A stretch of DNA of 64,000 bases from the NCBI GenBank assembly GCA_029531795.1, contig JAPEIS010000006.1, forward strand, positions 868,001 through 932,000. The letters run 5' to 3'. Of this stretch, positions 46,991 to 59,839 are shown in pieces. The position numbers and the translations under genes were made by a program. The notes under the pieces are model-generated. The model was not told the origin of the DNA, ran no database searches, and saw only the letters and a program-made list of their open reading frames with translations. Every line of letters starts with the position of its first letter. The first letter of the stretch is position 1. This DNA comes from Sclerotinia nivalis. Its lineage: Eukaryota > Ascomycota > Leotiomycetes > Helotiales > Sclerotiniaceae.

Positions 46991-49900
46991 CGACCTAATT
47001 ATAGGAAATTCTGAATGGCAAACAAAGCTAAATTTGTTAAGCCTTCTAGTTGGGTGCTAATAAACAATGAAGTCATCAAATGCACTTAAGGTTTTTTTGA
47101 AAATAGTGGCAGCAACGGTTCTCTTTCGTCTCTTAGCAACCACCAAATTTTCTCTTAGCAACCAAACTCTCATCCGGTAAAGTTCAGATGAGGCTTCCTT
47201 ATTCTTCTATGTGGAATCATCAACTACTTGGATATCGAACATCTTGTTGGTTGGCTCTGATATGCCGGTATGATATCGACAAGTTCACTCCCGCTTAGCC
47301 ATCACTTCCCACACACTTCACAATCGTTGAAGTATAATACAGCATTTCAATATATAACTTGAACCCCCGAATTTCGATTCCTTTCTTCCCCTCTGCACAT
47401 GTAAATTTAACAGCAAACTCGTACATTTGGTAAATGAATTCTGGTAATGCATGCTCACTAGCCCAATGGAAATGCCGATGTCAACAAAGCTATCATGGAA
47501 GCTAACACTTAGCCTCAACCATAAAGAGTAGGGCAAGTTGGAAGAAGTATAGTACTATGACTAATACTTAGCTTATCCTTCAAAGTTTTGATATCGTCAA
47601 GATCAAGCACCATGTACGAAATTGACCTTCGGGTCAATTGACTACTCTAGAATGAAGTCATTGATAAGTGCAAACTTAGTCTCACCCAGTTCAAGAAACT
47701 GAACTAAATTTCCGGGTAAAAGAACACTTTTCATACTCCAAACTCATATCATGCTGTACTGCAACAATACCTCCAACTTTGACAGCATGGCATGACTGCA
47801 CATATCTGCACTATTACATCGGCGAACAGATTTCCATGACATTTATTTCCGTCGTACAAACAATACTCGGCAAATGTACAAAATAAAACTATATCCCGAG
47901 CCTAGTAAGCAGATCTTAGATAAAGTTCAAGACCCTTATTTTAGCTCTCAACCTGGTCATGGCAAGGGCCGATCTAGATCAATTTTTCTTTCTACTAGCC
48001 GCCCAAATACGGGACCAAGCGAAAGCTTAAATAGACAACGTATCCGATCAAACTAATTCATTGAAAAAAGACAAATGACGACAAGCCCTTATATTAACGT
48101 ATACACTGATAGTCATACTGAGAGGTGATATGAGGCGGGACTAATGATACACGATTGTTAGACTCCATCGTATGGCTTCGCATTCGACAATTTCCAATAA
48201 TCCAATGACGACATCAAAGATGTCGTCATCACATTAAGCTGCTATCTCCAGCCCCTTATCCGCAGTTGCGAAAAGTGGTGCTATATCTTTCTTTGTTCTT
48301 CGCCGTTCATTAATATCCCGACGCTAAAAAATAACGCTCTAGTTATATGATTGATTTCTATCATCTGCACAAGAGAAAATGAAAACGAACGACATAATAG
48401 CCCACCGGGAGCATCGCTCCTCACATCTAATCATCACTGCGTATCCAGAAACCAGCACATTGCTAATCATCACTGTGGCTTCTTTCTTCGACTCGAATGA
48501 GATATCTCAAACTTCTATCATGCAGTTCCCATCACAAGTGCCTCTCTCAACTAATCCATACACATCCGTCCTCAACCGCTTGGTCTCATAAGACTTGATG
48601 AAAGAAATAAAGTAATATAAACTCATACATCTCTTCCATACCTCCTATCATGCAAGAACCAGCTCAATTTTCCTCAACCCCTCACCCCTCACATTCTTCA
48701 TGCTATCCCTACATCTACAACCCTTTGCAAGCCTTAAATTAAACCCTAAATAAAACTCCTAAGACAAAGAAAGGATGTGAATCAAACCATATATTATCCT
48801 GATAAAATTCTTTCCTCTTCCTTAAATCCCCTTGACACCCCAACTGATACCTCCATTTGAAAAAAAAAACTCCCATCTATCCATATCTAAGACTTATTCA
48901 CCTACTCAGCCCATTGAATCAAATCCCACTCTTAGAACCTCAAAACTCCAAGCAAACTCCAGAACTATCAACATCTTTCCATCTATTCTCACTCTGCAAC
49001 CTCGGAGTCTTCAACACAAGATATAAAAACCATCATCTAGACTATTTTACATTAATCGATTTTGATTATTGAGGCAAGAAGAAAAGGTAGATATATAGTT
49101 GATAATTGAGGATGGGAATGGACGAAGAATTTGAGAGCGGAGATAGAAAACGTAATTGTGGAAATGAATTTATGTCGCAAGAGGAATATTTCTTCCATAA
49201 TAGACACATATCAAATAGCCAACTTACCCTCATTGTAACTCCCCTCCATTATGCATATCCAAACAAATTCCCCTCTATAACTTTTCTATTAGAATACAAT
49301 ATTAATCGTCCTCTTCCTATCCTTCTACCCCTCTTCATTCCGAGAAATAATTGTATTCTAAGCATAACCATCCATATACACACCTGAGTACATCCCTCTT
49401 CTCCCCTCCCTCAACTTCCTCATCACCAAAATCTCTTCCTCCAACTCCCCATCTCCCCCACAATCAACATCTTTTACCTTCCCCCCTTCCTCCCACACCC
49501 ACTACAACCCTTCCAAAAAAGAAAGAAAATAATCCGACCCCACAGAACTACCCCAAAAGACCCCAAAGAAACTCTCGAGCCTCCTCAATATCCTATCCCA
49601 AATATCAATCACCATATCAATCATCATATCAATCATCATATCCACCCTATAATCATCGAAATCTAATATCGAATTTGATATATAATCAAAATTTCAATCA
49701 TAAAACTTTCTTATACTTATCTATAATCCCCAATTTCTAAAATCCAAATCTCAAATCCCAAATCTCAAATCCCAAATCCCTAAACCACCCTCTACTCCAT
49801 TATCCAAACTTAAAAACTCCAAAGATATTACACCACAATTCCAAAACAAGAAACAAGAATAACAACCACACAAATAATAGTAATCGTAAAAAAAAAACAA

Positions 49901-50520
49901 AAAAAAGAGAAATCTAACCCCAAAAGACATTTAACATTTAGAAGAAAACCCAACGAGAAATAAAAAATTGAAACACGAAATGTGTATCGAAATCCTTCTA
50001 TAGGATTATCAAGATATTAGAACCTTATACTTACTTATACTCCATGAGTAACGCGAAACTATTCACAATTTATAATTCATAAGTCATCATCCATTCATCC
50101 ATTTCCGCACTTCTACTAAACTCACCCTCACACCCATCCCAAAAGAACCCATTAATTTTCAATTCTATTCTCATATTGCATCATCTGTCCAGTACCTACA
50201 ATAGCTAGATACAACAAATCCGTCTCCTTTTTTTATATGCCAGTCGATGAAATACTTCTTAAATTTGCTCTCCAGGATATCTTTTAAAAAACTCCCATCC
50301 ATCTATCCATCCATTCATTTGATTTCGATAGTTTTTACCATCCATCAACGCCTAGATAGCCCGCTTGCCTTAAAACGCCATGCTCATTCATTCCGTCCAT
50401 CCATTATTTCATCATGATTCAAGATTTCCACTCCTTCCCTTTTCATCTCACCCCTTCCATTCTTTCTGTCCAGCCAAGTAATCCACGAAAGTCTCCATGA
50501 GTTGAGGAAGAAATTAAAAG
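46991..50520. other. Long intergenic region with strong strand asymmetry
   Basis: No gene is recognised in 3.5 kb. From about 48650 to 50450 the plus strand is very poor in G, and open frames there (48832-49072, 49351-49740) are Pro/Ser/Tyr/Asn low-complexity artefacts of this bias. Short tandem motifs occur: a 15-base CATATCAATCAT-type unit at about 49600-49640 and AATCTCAAATCCC units at 49740-49785. The part next to 50521 is the 3' flank of Arp8. Confidence 0.55.
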
Positions 50521-52854
50521 TTAGTAATGCCAAAGAATCTTTTGACTTAATACCCTGGCGCCCAGCATTTCGAATTCTTTTTGTCCGATCCAACTCTCAT
50601 GCATCTTCATTCTAGCGAAAACACTTGCTCCCTTCCAAACCACCACCTGACCATCCATTTCCCTCGGACTAGTTCCCACCAAAATCCTTTCTGCGAGATC
50701 TGGTCTCTTCTTCCTGAGTTTATCTTCAAGGAATGGTCCAAATCCAGGAGTTTTCGCACCTCCACCAATCAACATGATGCCACCATAGAAGTCACGAGCT
50801 TTTTTATCATCATGCTTGGCTGCGTGGGTGATCGACGTGATTATGGCGGTGTCCAACGGAGCGATTGGTAACACGGAGTCACGTTCAATAGCGAGATCTT
50901 TAGCAGTACGGGCATGAATATCAACAAACATACCTGCTGGGGGTACAGGTGTGTTACCACTGTGACTACCGTTCATGCCGTTTGTGGGACCGGGAGAACC
51001 GGCGGTTGTTCCGTTACCTCCAAAGACAAATGGAACAGGGACAGGAGTGTTTGCACCTTCTGGAGCAGGTGACGCGGCAGCGGAAGTCACGCTAGAATGT
51101 ACCGGATTGTCTGTGTCCATACGAAGTAAGTTGAAAGGGTTGGGCTTCTCTTTTTGAGGTGTAGAGAAAGACATGTCAGCCATCCCGTTAGATGTGATCT
51201 GGTTAGTATTGTATCCATTTGCATTTGTTGCAATAGAGGGTTTGATAGCTGCCAGGATTGCAAGCTGAGCTGAAGATGTGGGATCATCCGGAGTGTCAAC
51301 ATCATAAGCATTGCATGATCGATCCAGGAGTTTGCGACGACCCTTCAATTTATCACTATTATCAAAGACCGAAGGATCGTAAAAGCCCATAGGGGCAAGG
51401 ATAACCTCATCATATGTTTTAAACCCATATTTGTGAGTAGGTTGATTTGGTGCGCGAAGGTGAAAATTGTAAAGTTGAACAGATATCTCAGCCTGATTCA
51501 TAGTACAGTATTTGATCTTTAGTTCCTCTGCGAGAAGAAAGTCGTAACGTCGTTTAAGATTTATGTCGGCATACGGAAAGTGATCATAGAGCATCATTTT
51601 GATGAATGTTTCAGTAACATCATATCCTCCATATTTGAGGTTAACGCGAGAATCCTCTATGCACATACCATCCTCAACACAGCAAATTGATGTCTTTTGT
51701 GCCCCAACATCAACTACACAAGCACTTGTATAACCAGCTCCAAATGTAGCGGCATGACTTTCTTGAATGAAGGCGACTTGTTTGAACTCAAAGCCCCTAA
51801 GACACATATCCAGCATTTGCTCCAGGTATTTCTTGTCATAGAGATCTGGTACCACCATTATACAGCTGTATTGTGTCCACTCACTGGTTCTCTTAAGACC
51901 AAGGTCTCTTTTTATGGCCTGCTCAATGATTGTCTCGAAATCATTGAACATCGCTTCGCGGATGTAATAATCATCCTCATGGAACCAACCGGATTGCATA
52001 GGCCAGAAAAGTTTATATGGTGGTTCGGAGTTGTCTGCTATGCGCTGTGCGTCGGGACCTGTAACAGCCTTTGTTGATCCTTTTGCAATATCCGTCCATT
52101 CCATACGAAGCGGATCATTGTGTTCTGGAATCTTTTCTGGTTCGATACGGCGATTGTAATTAACAACCAACTCTTTCGAGTTGGGTAATACTTTGCGCCT
52201 ATTTGCACGCATGTCTACCTTCAGATCGGCACACTGTTTGGTATATTTCTTTGACCATTCCTCTCCAAATTGCTGCTCTGGTGGAAGCTCAGGATCCTGG
52301 CGCTTTGGTCGAGGTTCGTATTCCTGGGATTCTGTGATTGGGAATTTTTCGGCAATTGCCATTATGACTGTCTTTGGAAGGGCATCGCTGGCCAAACCAA
52401 TGCGCAAATTTTGACTCCCAGGGTGGATGACGATCGTTTTCGAAGCAGCCAATTCATCCGTAACATCTGTATCTTCCGATTCGTCTTCGTCCATAGGTAG
52501 TGGTACGTCAGCGGTTCCTGTGCGCGCAAGAGCTCTGTCTTTATTTTTGGCATCGCGGATGAGTTTTTCTTGATTTGCTTCGTTCTGTAGACGTGATGCA
52601 AGCAATTGATCGTCGCGCTTTCCGAACTCTCTGTGAATTGTTAGTTGGTGAAAGTTGTAGGTCGTGAAAAGACAAGAGTTGGCAGGAAGGTATGCGATGT
52701 GAGGCAGACCAAGAAGGTAAGATACATACGTATAATAATTCTTCTGATTAATTGGGGTGGCTTCTGGCCAGCTTGTTTGCTTCAATCCATTGTCTGTTCG
52801 CTCCAAACCTTCTTCTCGCATCAACGTCCTCCCAGATTTCTTTCCGCCCGCCAT
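50521..52854 (-). CDS. Actin-related protein 8, INO80 complex subunit (744 aa)
   Basis: Exon 1 (52854-52730) and exon 2 (52630-50521) join across a 99-bp intron (GTATGT to TTCACAG, CTAAC branch). The intron is a multiple of three and has no stop, so a naive frame reads through it and adds 33 false residues; splicing gives NYYTEFGKRDDQ. The N-terminus (KSGRTLMREEGLERTDN) and INQKNYYT are typical of fungal Arp8. The split actin fold follows: the first phosphate-loop equivalent IVIHPGSQNLRIG (about 129-141 after splicing), then ACVVDVGAQKTSICCVEDG, and a C-terminal block with IMLIGGGAKTPGFGPFLEDKL and GASVFARMKMHESWIG. Arp8 supports nucleosome binding and remodelling by INO80 in the nucleus. A Pro/Gly/Thr-rich insert (about 535-610) is a lineage loop. 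Length fits fungal Arp8. Confidence 0.95.
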   Translation of the reverse strand: MAGGKKSGRTLMREEGLERTDNGLKQTSWPEATPINQKNYYTYVSYLLGLPHIAYLPANSCLFTTYNFHQLTIHREFGKRDDQLLASRLQNEANQEKLIRDAKNKDRALARTGTADVPLPMDEDESEDTDVTDELAASKTIVIHPGSQNLRIGLASDALPKTVIMAIAEKFPITESQEYEPRPKRQDPELPPEQQFGEEWSKKYTKQCADLKVDMRANRRKVLPNSKELVVNYNRRIEPEKIPEHNDPLRMEWTDIAKGSTKAVTGPDAQRIADNSEPPYKLFWPMQSGWFHEDDYYIREAMFNDFETIIEQAIKRDLGLKRTSEWTQYSCIMVVPDLYDKKYLEQMLDMCLRGFEFKQVAFIQESHAATFGAGYTSACVVDVGAQKTSICCVEDGMCIEDSRVNLKYGGYDVTETFIKMMLYDHFPYADINLKRRYDFLLAEELKIKYCTMNQAEISVQLYNFHLRAPNQPTHKYGFKTYDEVILAPMGFYDPSVFDNSDKLKGRRKLLDRSCNAYDVDTPDDPTSSAQLAILAAIKPSIATNANGYNTNQITSNGMADMSFSTPQKEKPNPFNLLRMDTDNPVHSSVTSAAASPAPEGANTPVPVPFVFGGNGTTAGSPGPTNGMNGSHSGNTPVPPAGMFVDIHARTAKDLAIERDSVLPIAPLDTAIITSITHAAKHDDKKARDFYGGIMLIGGGAKTPGFGPFLEDKLRKKRPDLAERILVGTSPREMDGQVVVWKGASVFARMKMHESWIGQKEFEMLGARVLSQKILWHY

Positions 52855-55746
52855 TTTGATGTCTCCGAAGTCGAATTCCTCGAGGCCGAGGGTTCTTTCG
52901 CGATGGCAATGGGCAAGGCCGGTTGGTTAGCTCCAGTGCCTCTGAAAAATACAAAGGGTGCAATAGGTGGAAATTGTAACTTTGGGAGCAATGATTTAAT
53001 TGATTTTGGTACAGAAGTACTATCTCCATTATCTTCTGGTGCTTCTGCTCGAGCCATGTTGATACTGCCTAGGCGGTCAAGAGCCAAGCTTTGCTGATTG
53101 GAGGCTACCCGAGACACAAGTTGGACTCAGATCTAGATGGGGTGGGGGATGATTAATATGAGAACAAAAATGGATTATCAAAGTAGGTATGGAGTAACTG
53201 ATTATTCACTGCCTGCTACAGACATTGATTTGATTGTGATATAAAGATATGTTGTAGTCCAAGATGTTCAGATACGTGTATTCACAGGATTGAGATAGCT
53301 TGCTTTAGCCTTATGTATTTTTGGCTAATTATTTCCTATTGACTTGATGCTAAGATGAGTATATCGCTACTATTCGGATTCGGATTGTAACAATCGATGA
53401 ATTTCAGTAATGAATATGTTCAAATTGGAGTAGTCTAACATTCAGTTGAACATGGTACTCAATGACGGTATTGCAAGGGCATTGGATAACTTGACCAAAT
53501 TCGCTCGTAGTTGATGAGATAATCATAAAGTAGATTTAAAAGATTTGAATGCAAAAAGTCACAATCTGAATACTACATGGGAACCTTAGGATCTCAAGAT
53601 TACAGTATCAATATAAATAATATGAAGCCAGAATTGCACATCGAAACCCAATCATTCGAAGACCAGTGGAAAACTGGGTAGGTGATGTTGGATGTCACGT
53701 GCCCACGTGTAATGAATCATAGAGCTGTGTAAACAGAAGAACTGTTTGACTACTTTACGATCCAGGTTTTGAAGGTTCTAAAGGCTCTACAATATTAGTG
53801 ATCGAGAGTCTGAATGATAAACTCTAAGTATGCAATAAAGTCCTAAGTGGTCGAATCTGACAGGCGTACTATTTAAAAGTCGGATGAAAGAATCTTCTAC
53901 CAACCTTCTAGAGAGACTTTTGAGGATCCATCCCGTGCACTTTCTATTCACTCCACCACTCCACACAACTCATGACTCTATGTAACTTGCATAACTTCAC
54001 ACGGGAGCCAGGCACGTAAGTCCGTTCATCCGTTCGTCAAACAAAGGGGTTTTTGGTGGCACACCAATCGCATCTATGTCCGAAAGCACAGGAGCGGAGC
54101 TGTCTTTGTCCGTACCCGATGTCTAGCGTAGGCTTTACGACCCATTTATCTAATGGGGTAAGGTGAGACAGGGGCGTTTGTCTTAACATTTGATATTCTA
54201 GAAAGGGAGCTCGCTACGAGGATAGTAGGTACGAGTACGCAGTAGATTGGCTACTATGGAATATATTGAAGAGAGCTGATTTGATGATATTGGGACCGAC
54301 TGTGAGATAGGGACAGTGATGATTAGCTTTTGAGCTTGAGATGGGGCTGGAAAATGATGAATGTGGTGACCCTGCAAAGACGAGCGGGTGAATTCGGTGC
54401 GATACCAGTAATGAGCTTATCCCTTTGTCGCATTTGCTGCAAAAGAATGTGACCTTAACGATCTGGACCATTAAGAAGTATTACAATTTTGAGTCATACC
54501 GATTGCATGAGTATTTTTTTTTCAAGTAGTGGTCATGTTTGTGTTAGCATAAAAAGCCATCTGAGGAATGGATTACGTTGACACGGGAATGAAATGGAGG
54601 AGCAAATCATAGAAACGGGGATGGTTAGTGATTGGGAGATGGTAAGAATTCGTTCTTTGATATTCCAGATGATTTCAAGCCACCAATAGTATAAGTATAG
54701 TATTGAATGTTAAGACTTTTCCTATTAGCCGGATATAATCATGAATGCATCCATATCTTTTAGCTGTCAAGTTTGGCTGGCTCAGCACGGGTCAAGCTTT
54801 TGATAGTCTGAGCAAGCTTTTGATCTGAGCAATCCGAAGAACCTTGTATTTTTTTCAAAGAAACAGATACGATGGATATACGAGAGGAATACGAGGAAAG
54901 CGAAACATAGATAGCATAAAATGGTGGCGAACGGAGACGATCAGATAATGATAAGATATTAAAATCTAATTTTATCATTTTATCATTGGTGAGATAAAAA
55001 GACATAAAAGATTCCAAGAACCCAAGAACCTTTCTTCAAGATCATCTTCGACTAATAATACTGGCAATGGTAGGTAGTTTCTACGAAATACGTGCAAAGC
55101 AAAAGTAGTCCAGTACACGATCGGTCGAGTACTTCATAGATGCGATTTGATATTCACTGGAGATCTGCTAGATACGTTTAGACCCGACTAATGGCTAACG
55201 GAAGCGACACAATTAAGATCCTAGGCAAGTTCACGTAGATTTACTAGGTAACTTTATAATCCTTGCCACCGAACTAGTCATCATAAATCCATCGGGAATT
55301 GCAACCTTCCGCATATCGGGATTTGTGGTACCCGTTTGAAGTTATGAAAAGTCTCCATCTCCCAACGTAAGTAAATAAGTAAATAAATAAGTAAATAAAT
55401 AAATAAGTAATCTACTTATCTCTTTCTTTTCAAATCCTCTTTTTAACGTACCTTACGTGATTATTTACTAAACATCCTCTTAATAATTCTTTACATACAA
55501 ACACGTTCATACTTCTAATTATATTATCAAACTCTATCAAGTTTTCCCAATACAAGACTCAAAAGACCGAACGTCATTAATTCTCACTCTGCTTAGTGAC
55601 AGTACGAAAGAAAAAGTTGCCACAAGCAGATATTACCGCCGCATACAGTACTTTAAAATACATACATCTCCAGCCAAGTTTCTATCGATTTGTTGCAGAT
55701 ATTGCCCACTTTTACGAATCCTCAATTCTTATCGAGGCCGCCAATC
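52855..55746. other. Divergent intergenic region between Arp8 and the ABC exporter
   Basis: A 2.9-kb spacer with no gene I can support; the frames at 52645-53117 are shadows of Arp8 or of its promoter. It must contain both promoters. Next to the ABC gene are a GTAA/AAAT microsatellite (55365-55412) and a CT/AT-rich leader. Efflux-pump genes often have large regulatory regions, which would fit, but I identify no specific factor site. Confidence 0.5.
55365..55412. repeat. AAAT/GTAA microsatellite
   Basis: About eleven consecutive 4-base units of AAGT or AAAT type. It lies roughly 340 bases before the exporter's start codon. Confidence 0.8.
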
Positions 55747-58700
55747 ATGGCTGGCGAACTATCAGAGAAACCTGAGACAGCGGGGCCCGAGAGTCGTCCA
55801 TCTAGCAACGGAGGCTCATCTTTTACTGAACGCGATTCTAGACAAGAACAAAAGAACGAGAATGGGACAACGAGGGTGTCGCCGGCTAAGGAAAATGATT
55901 TGTCGAAATTAGACTCGAATGTTGTGAAGGTGGCAAATAAGGATGAGGATATTTACGCACATTTACCTCCTCATGAGGCGGAAATATTAAAACGACAAGT
56001 GGTTTTGCCAGAAATAGCATCAGGAGTTGGAAATTTATATCGGTTCTCGACTACAAATGATATCATTATTATGGTTATCAGTGCCATCTGCAGTATTGCG
56101 GCGGGAGCTGCTTTACCTTTGATGACGGTTATCTTCGGTCAATTGGCGGGAACATTTGCAGATTACTTTGCAGGATCGAGTAGTAAAGAGCATTTTGATC
56201 ATACCATCAATCACATGGTTCTCTATTTTATCTACCTTGGTATCGCCGAGTTCGTCACCATCTACATATCTACTGTCGGATTTATCTATGTTGGAGAACA
56301 CATCAGTGGGAAGATTAGAGCACAATACTTGGCTGCTTGCTTGCGCATGAATATTGGTTTTTACGATAAGCTAGGATCAGGAGAAATTACTACCAGAATC
56401 ACAGCAGATACCAATTTGGTTCAAGATGGTATCTCCGAAAAGGTCGGCTTGACACTCAATGCATTGGCTACATTCTTTACGGCTTTTGTGATTGGCTTTA
56501 TCAAGTCATGGAAACTGACGCTTATTCTCACATCTACCGTTGCTGCCATCACCGTTATCATGGGAGGAGGTTCCAGATGGATTGTCATGTACAGCAAACA
56601 ATCCCTTCAATCTTATGCTATTGGAGGTTCTATCGCGGAAGAAGTCATTTCATCTATCAGAAATGCCACCGCCTTTGGTACTCAAGATAAACTCGCCCGT
56701 CAATATGACAAGCATCTTGCGGAGGCAGAAAAATACGGTTACAAGACCAAATTCACATTAGCTATCATGGTAGGAGGCATGTTTTTGGTCATCTATCTTA
56801 ATTATGGTCTAGCATTCTGGATGGGTTCTAGGTTCCTTGTTGATGGATCGATGACTCTTTCTCACATTCTCACAATCTTGATGTCTATCATGATCGGAGC
56901 TTTTGCTTTTGGAAATGTTGCTCCCAACGCCCAGGCTTTCACAACTGCTATTTCCGCCGCGGCAAAGATCTTCAACACAATCGATCGTGTTTCACCCTTG
57001 GATCCAACCTCTACTGAAGGTATCAAGCTCGATCACGTCGAGGGAACCGTCGAATTAAGACATATTAAGCACATCTATCCATCCAGACCTGAGGTCACAA
57101 TCATGAACGATGTCAGTTTAATTATTCCAGCCGGCAAAATGACAGCTCTTGTTGGTGCATCTGGATCCGGGAAAAGTACTATAGTTGGCTTGGTGGAGAG
57201 ATTCTACGATCCAGTCGGCGGTCAGGTTTTGATTGATGGGCATGATGTTAGTACCTTGAATTTGCGATGGCTACGACAACAAATTTCCTTGGTGAGCCAA
57301 GAGCCTACATTGTTTGGAACTTCTATATTCGAAAACATTCGCCACGGACTCATTGGAACTAAGTTCGAAAATGAGACAGAAGAACGTCAGAGAGAATTAG
57401 TTATCGAGGCTTCCAAGATGGCCAATGCACATGACTTTGTTTCTGCTTTACCTGAAGGCTACGAAACGAACGTCGGTGAAAGAGCCAGCTTACTTTCCGG
57501 TGGTCAAAAACAACGTATCGCAATTGCAAGAGCCGTGGTTAGCGATCCAAAGATTCTCCTACTCGATGAAGCTACATCTGCTCTTGATACAAAATCCGAG
57601 GGTGTCGTACAAGCCGCTCTCGAGGTTGCTGCTGAAGGACGAACTACTATTACAATTGCTCATCGACTTTCCACTATCAAGGATGCGGATAACATTGTTG
57701 TCATGACTGAAGGTCGCATCGTTGAACAAGGAACTCACAACGACTTGCTTGCTAAACAAGGTGCTTACTATAGATTGATCGAAGCACAAAAAATCGCTGA
57801 AACCAAGGAAATGACCGCGGAAGAGCAGTCAGAGATTGACGCCAAAGACGATGAACTTGTACGCAAAATGTCCAATAAGGTCGGAGGAATTGAATACAAC
57901 GAGGATCCAGATGATAAGAATATTGTCAACAAATTGAACCGCACAGCAACAGAAAAGTCACAATCATCTCTCGCACTTCAAGGCAAGACATTGTCATCAG
58001 AACAACATGATTCATTATGGACATTGATCAAGTTGATTGCTTCATTCAACAACACTGAATGGAAATTGATGTTGGTTGGATTGTTCTTTTCCGTCATTTG
58101 TGGTGGAGGTAATCCAACTCAAGCCGTTTTCTTCGCCAAGGAAATCATTTCGCTCTCACTTCCTGTCATTCCTGCCAACTTCCATACGATTAGACATGAT
58201 GTCGATTTCTGGTCTTTGATGTACCTTATGTTGGCGATTGTTCAATTCCTTGCATTTTGTGCCCAAGGTATTGCCTTCGCTTTCTGTTCAGAAAGGCTCA
58301 TTCACCGAGTCCGTGACCGTGCTTTCCGTACAATGCTTCGTCAGGACATTCAATACTTCGACAGGGATGAAAATACTGCGGGTGCTCTCACATCATTCTT
58401 GAGTACCGAAACTACCCACGTCGCAGGATTATCTGGAGTTACCTTGGGTACGCTTTTGACAGTTATTACTACGCTCATCGCGGCATGCGTCCTTTCTCTC
58501 GCCATTGCCTGGAAGTTGGCTCTTGTCTGTATCGCCACTATTCCGATTTTACTTGCTTGTGGTTTCTTTCGATTCTGGCTTCTTGCGAGATTCCAGCAAA
58601 GAGCAAAGAAGGCATATGAGAAGAGTGCTAGTTATGCATGTGAAGCTACTGGTGCTATTCGAACCGTTGCATCCTTGACCAGAGAGGAAGATGTCCTCGC

Positions 58701-59839
58701 TCATTATACCCAATCCCTCAAAGACCAAGAGCAAAAGAGTTTGAGATCGATCTTGAAGTCTTCATTACTTTATGCCGCATCTCAATCTTTGGTGTTCCTC
58801 TGCGTCGCACTTGGATTCTGGTATGGTGGTCAACGTATCGCTAACAAGGAGTACACCATGTTCCAATTCTTCGTTTGTTTCTCGGCTGTCATTTTCGGTG
58901 CTCAATCTGCTGGAACTATCTTTTCCTTTGCACGTAAGTAACTCCTTCGATCAATCATCTAAACTGCCTTGCTAACTTATCATAGCGGATATGGGTAAAG
59001 CCAAACAAGCCGCCCAAGAACTCAAGATTCTCTTTGATCGCAAACCTGCTATCGACTCTTGGTCCGAAGATGGAGAGCGCATGGAGTCTATGGAAGGATA
59101 TGTCGAGTTCCGTGACGTTCATTTCCGCTACCCCACTCGTCCAGAACAGCCCGTACTTCGTGGCCTCGACCTCCAAGTCAAGCCTGGACAATACATTGCT
59201 CTCGTTGGTGCATCCGGTTGCGGTAAATCCACGACCATCGCTCTTCTTGAACGTTTCTATGATCCTCTCGTTGGCGGTATCTATGTCGATGGTAAAGAGA
59301 TTTCTTCTCTGAACATCAGTGATTACCGCTCGCACATCGCGCTCGTATCTCAAGAACCAACTCTCTACCAAGGTACCATCCGTGAGAACATGCTCCTCGG
59401 AGCTGCCCGCGAGGATGTTCCTGATTCCGAAATCGAGTTTGCATGTCGTGAGGCTAATATCTACGATTTCATCATGTCGCTTCCTGAAGGATTTTCCACA
59501 ATCGTCGGTTCGAAAGGTAGCATGTTGTCTGGTGGACAGAAACAAAGAATCGCTATCGCTCGTGCTTTACTCCGTGATCCAAAAATCCTTTTGTTGGATG
59601 AGGCTACTAGTGCATTGGATTCTGAGAGTGAACATGTCGTCCAAGCAGCATTGGATAAAGCAGCAAAGGGAAGAACTACAATTGCAGTCGCACATAGATT
59701 AAGTACTATTCAAAAGGCAGATTGTATCTATGTTTTCGATCAAGGTAGAGTCGTGGAGAGTGGCACACACTCCGAGCTTATACATAAGGGTGGTAGATAC
59801 TCCGAGTTAGTCAACTTGCAGAGTTTGGGCAGAAAGTAA
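55747..59839 (+). CDS. Full-size ABCB-type multidrug exporter (1346 aa)
   Basis: Exons 55747-58933 and 58986-59839 join in frame across a 52-bp intron with a GCTAAC branch. The start is the ATG at 55747 (MAGELSEKPE); the open frame extends upstream only through a TTG codon. The layout is TMD-NBD-TMD-NBD: a hydrophilic N-terminus, a first membrane domain from about residue 115, NBD1 with Walker A GASGSGKST (470-478), LSGGQKQR (about 583-590) and Walker B with Asp607/Glu608; a charged linker; a second membrane domain from about 775; NBD2 with Walker A GASGCGKST (1137-1145), LSGGQKQR and Asp1267/Glu1268. Both NBDs keep the catalytic Glu and the H-loop (AHRLST), so both sites look competent. Fungal relatives are Pmd1/AtrD-type plasma-membrane pumps for drugs, fungicides and toxins, or exporters of their own metabolites. 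The substrate is not inferable. Confidence 0.95.

Noticed and set aside
49351..49740. 129-codon plus frame rich in Pro, Ser, Tyr and Asn
   Set aside because: An artefact of the G-depleted strand, which rarely forms stops in this frame.
58955..59545. 196-codon minus frame opposite the second nucleotide-binding domain
   Set aside because: A shadow frame of the conserved ABC domain on the other strand.
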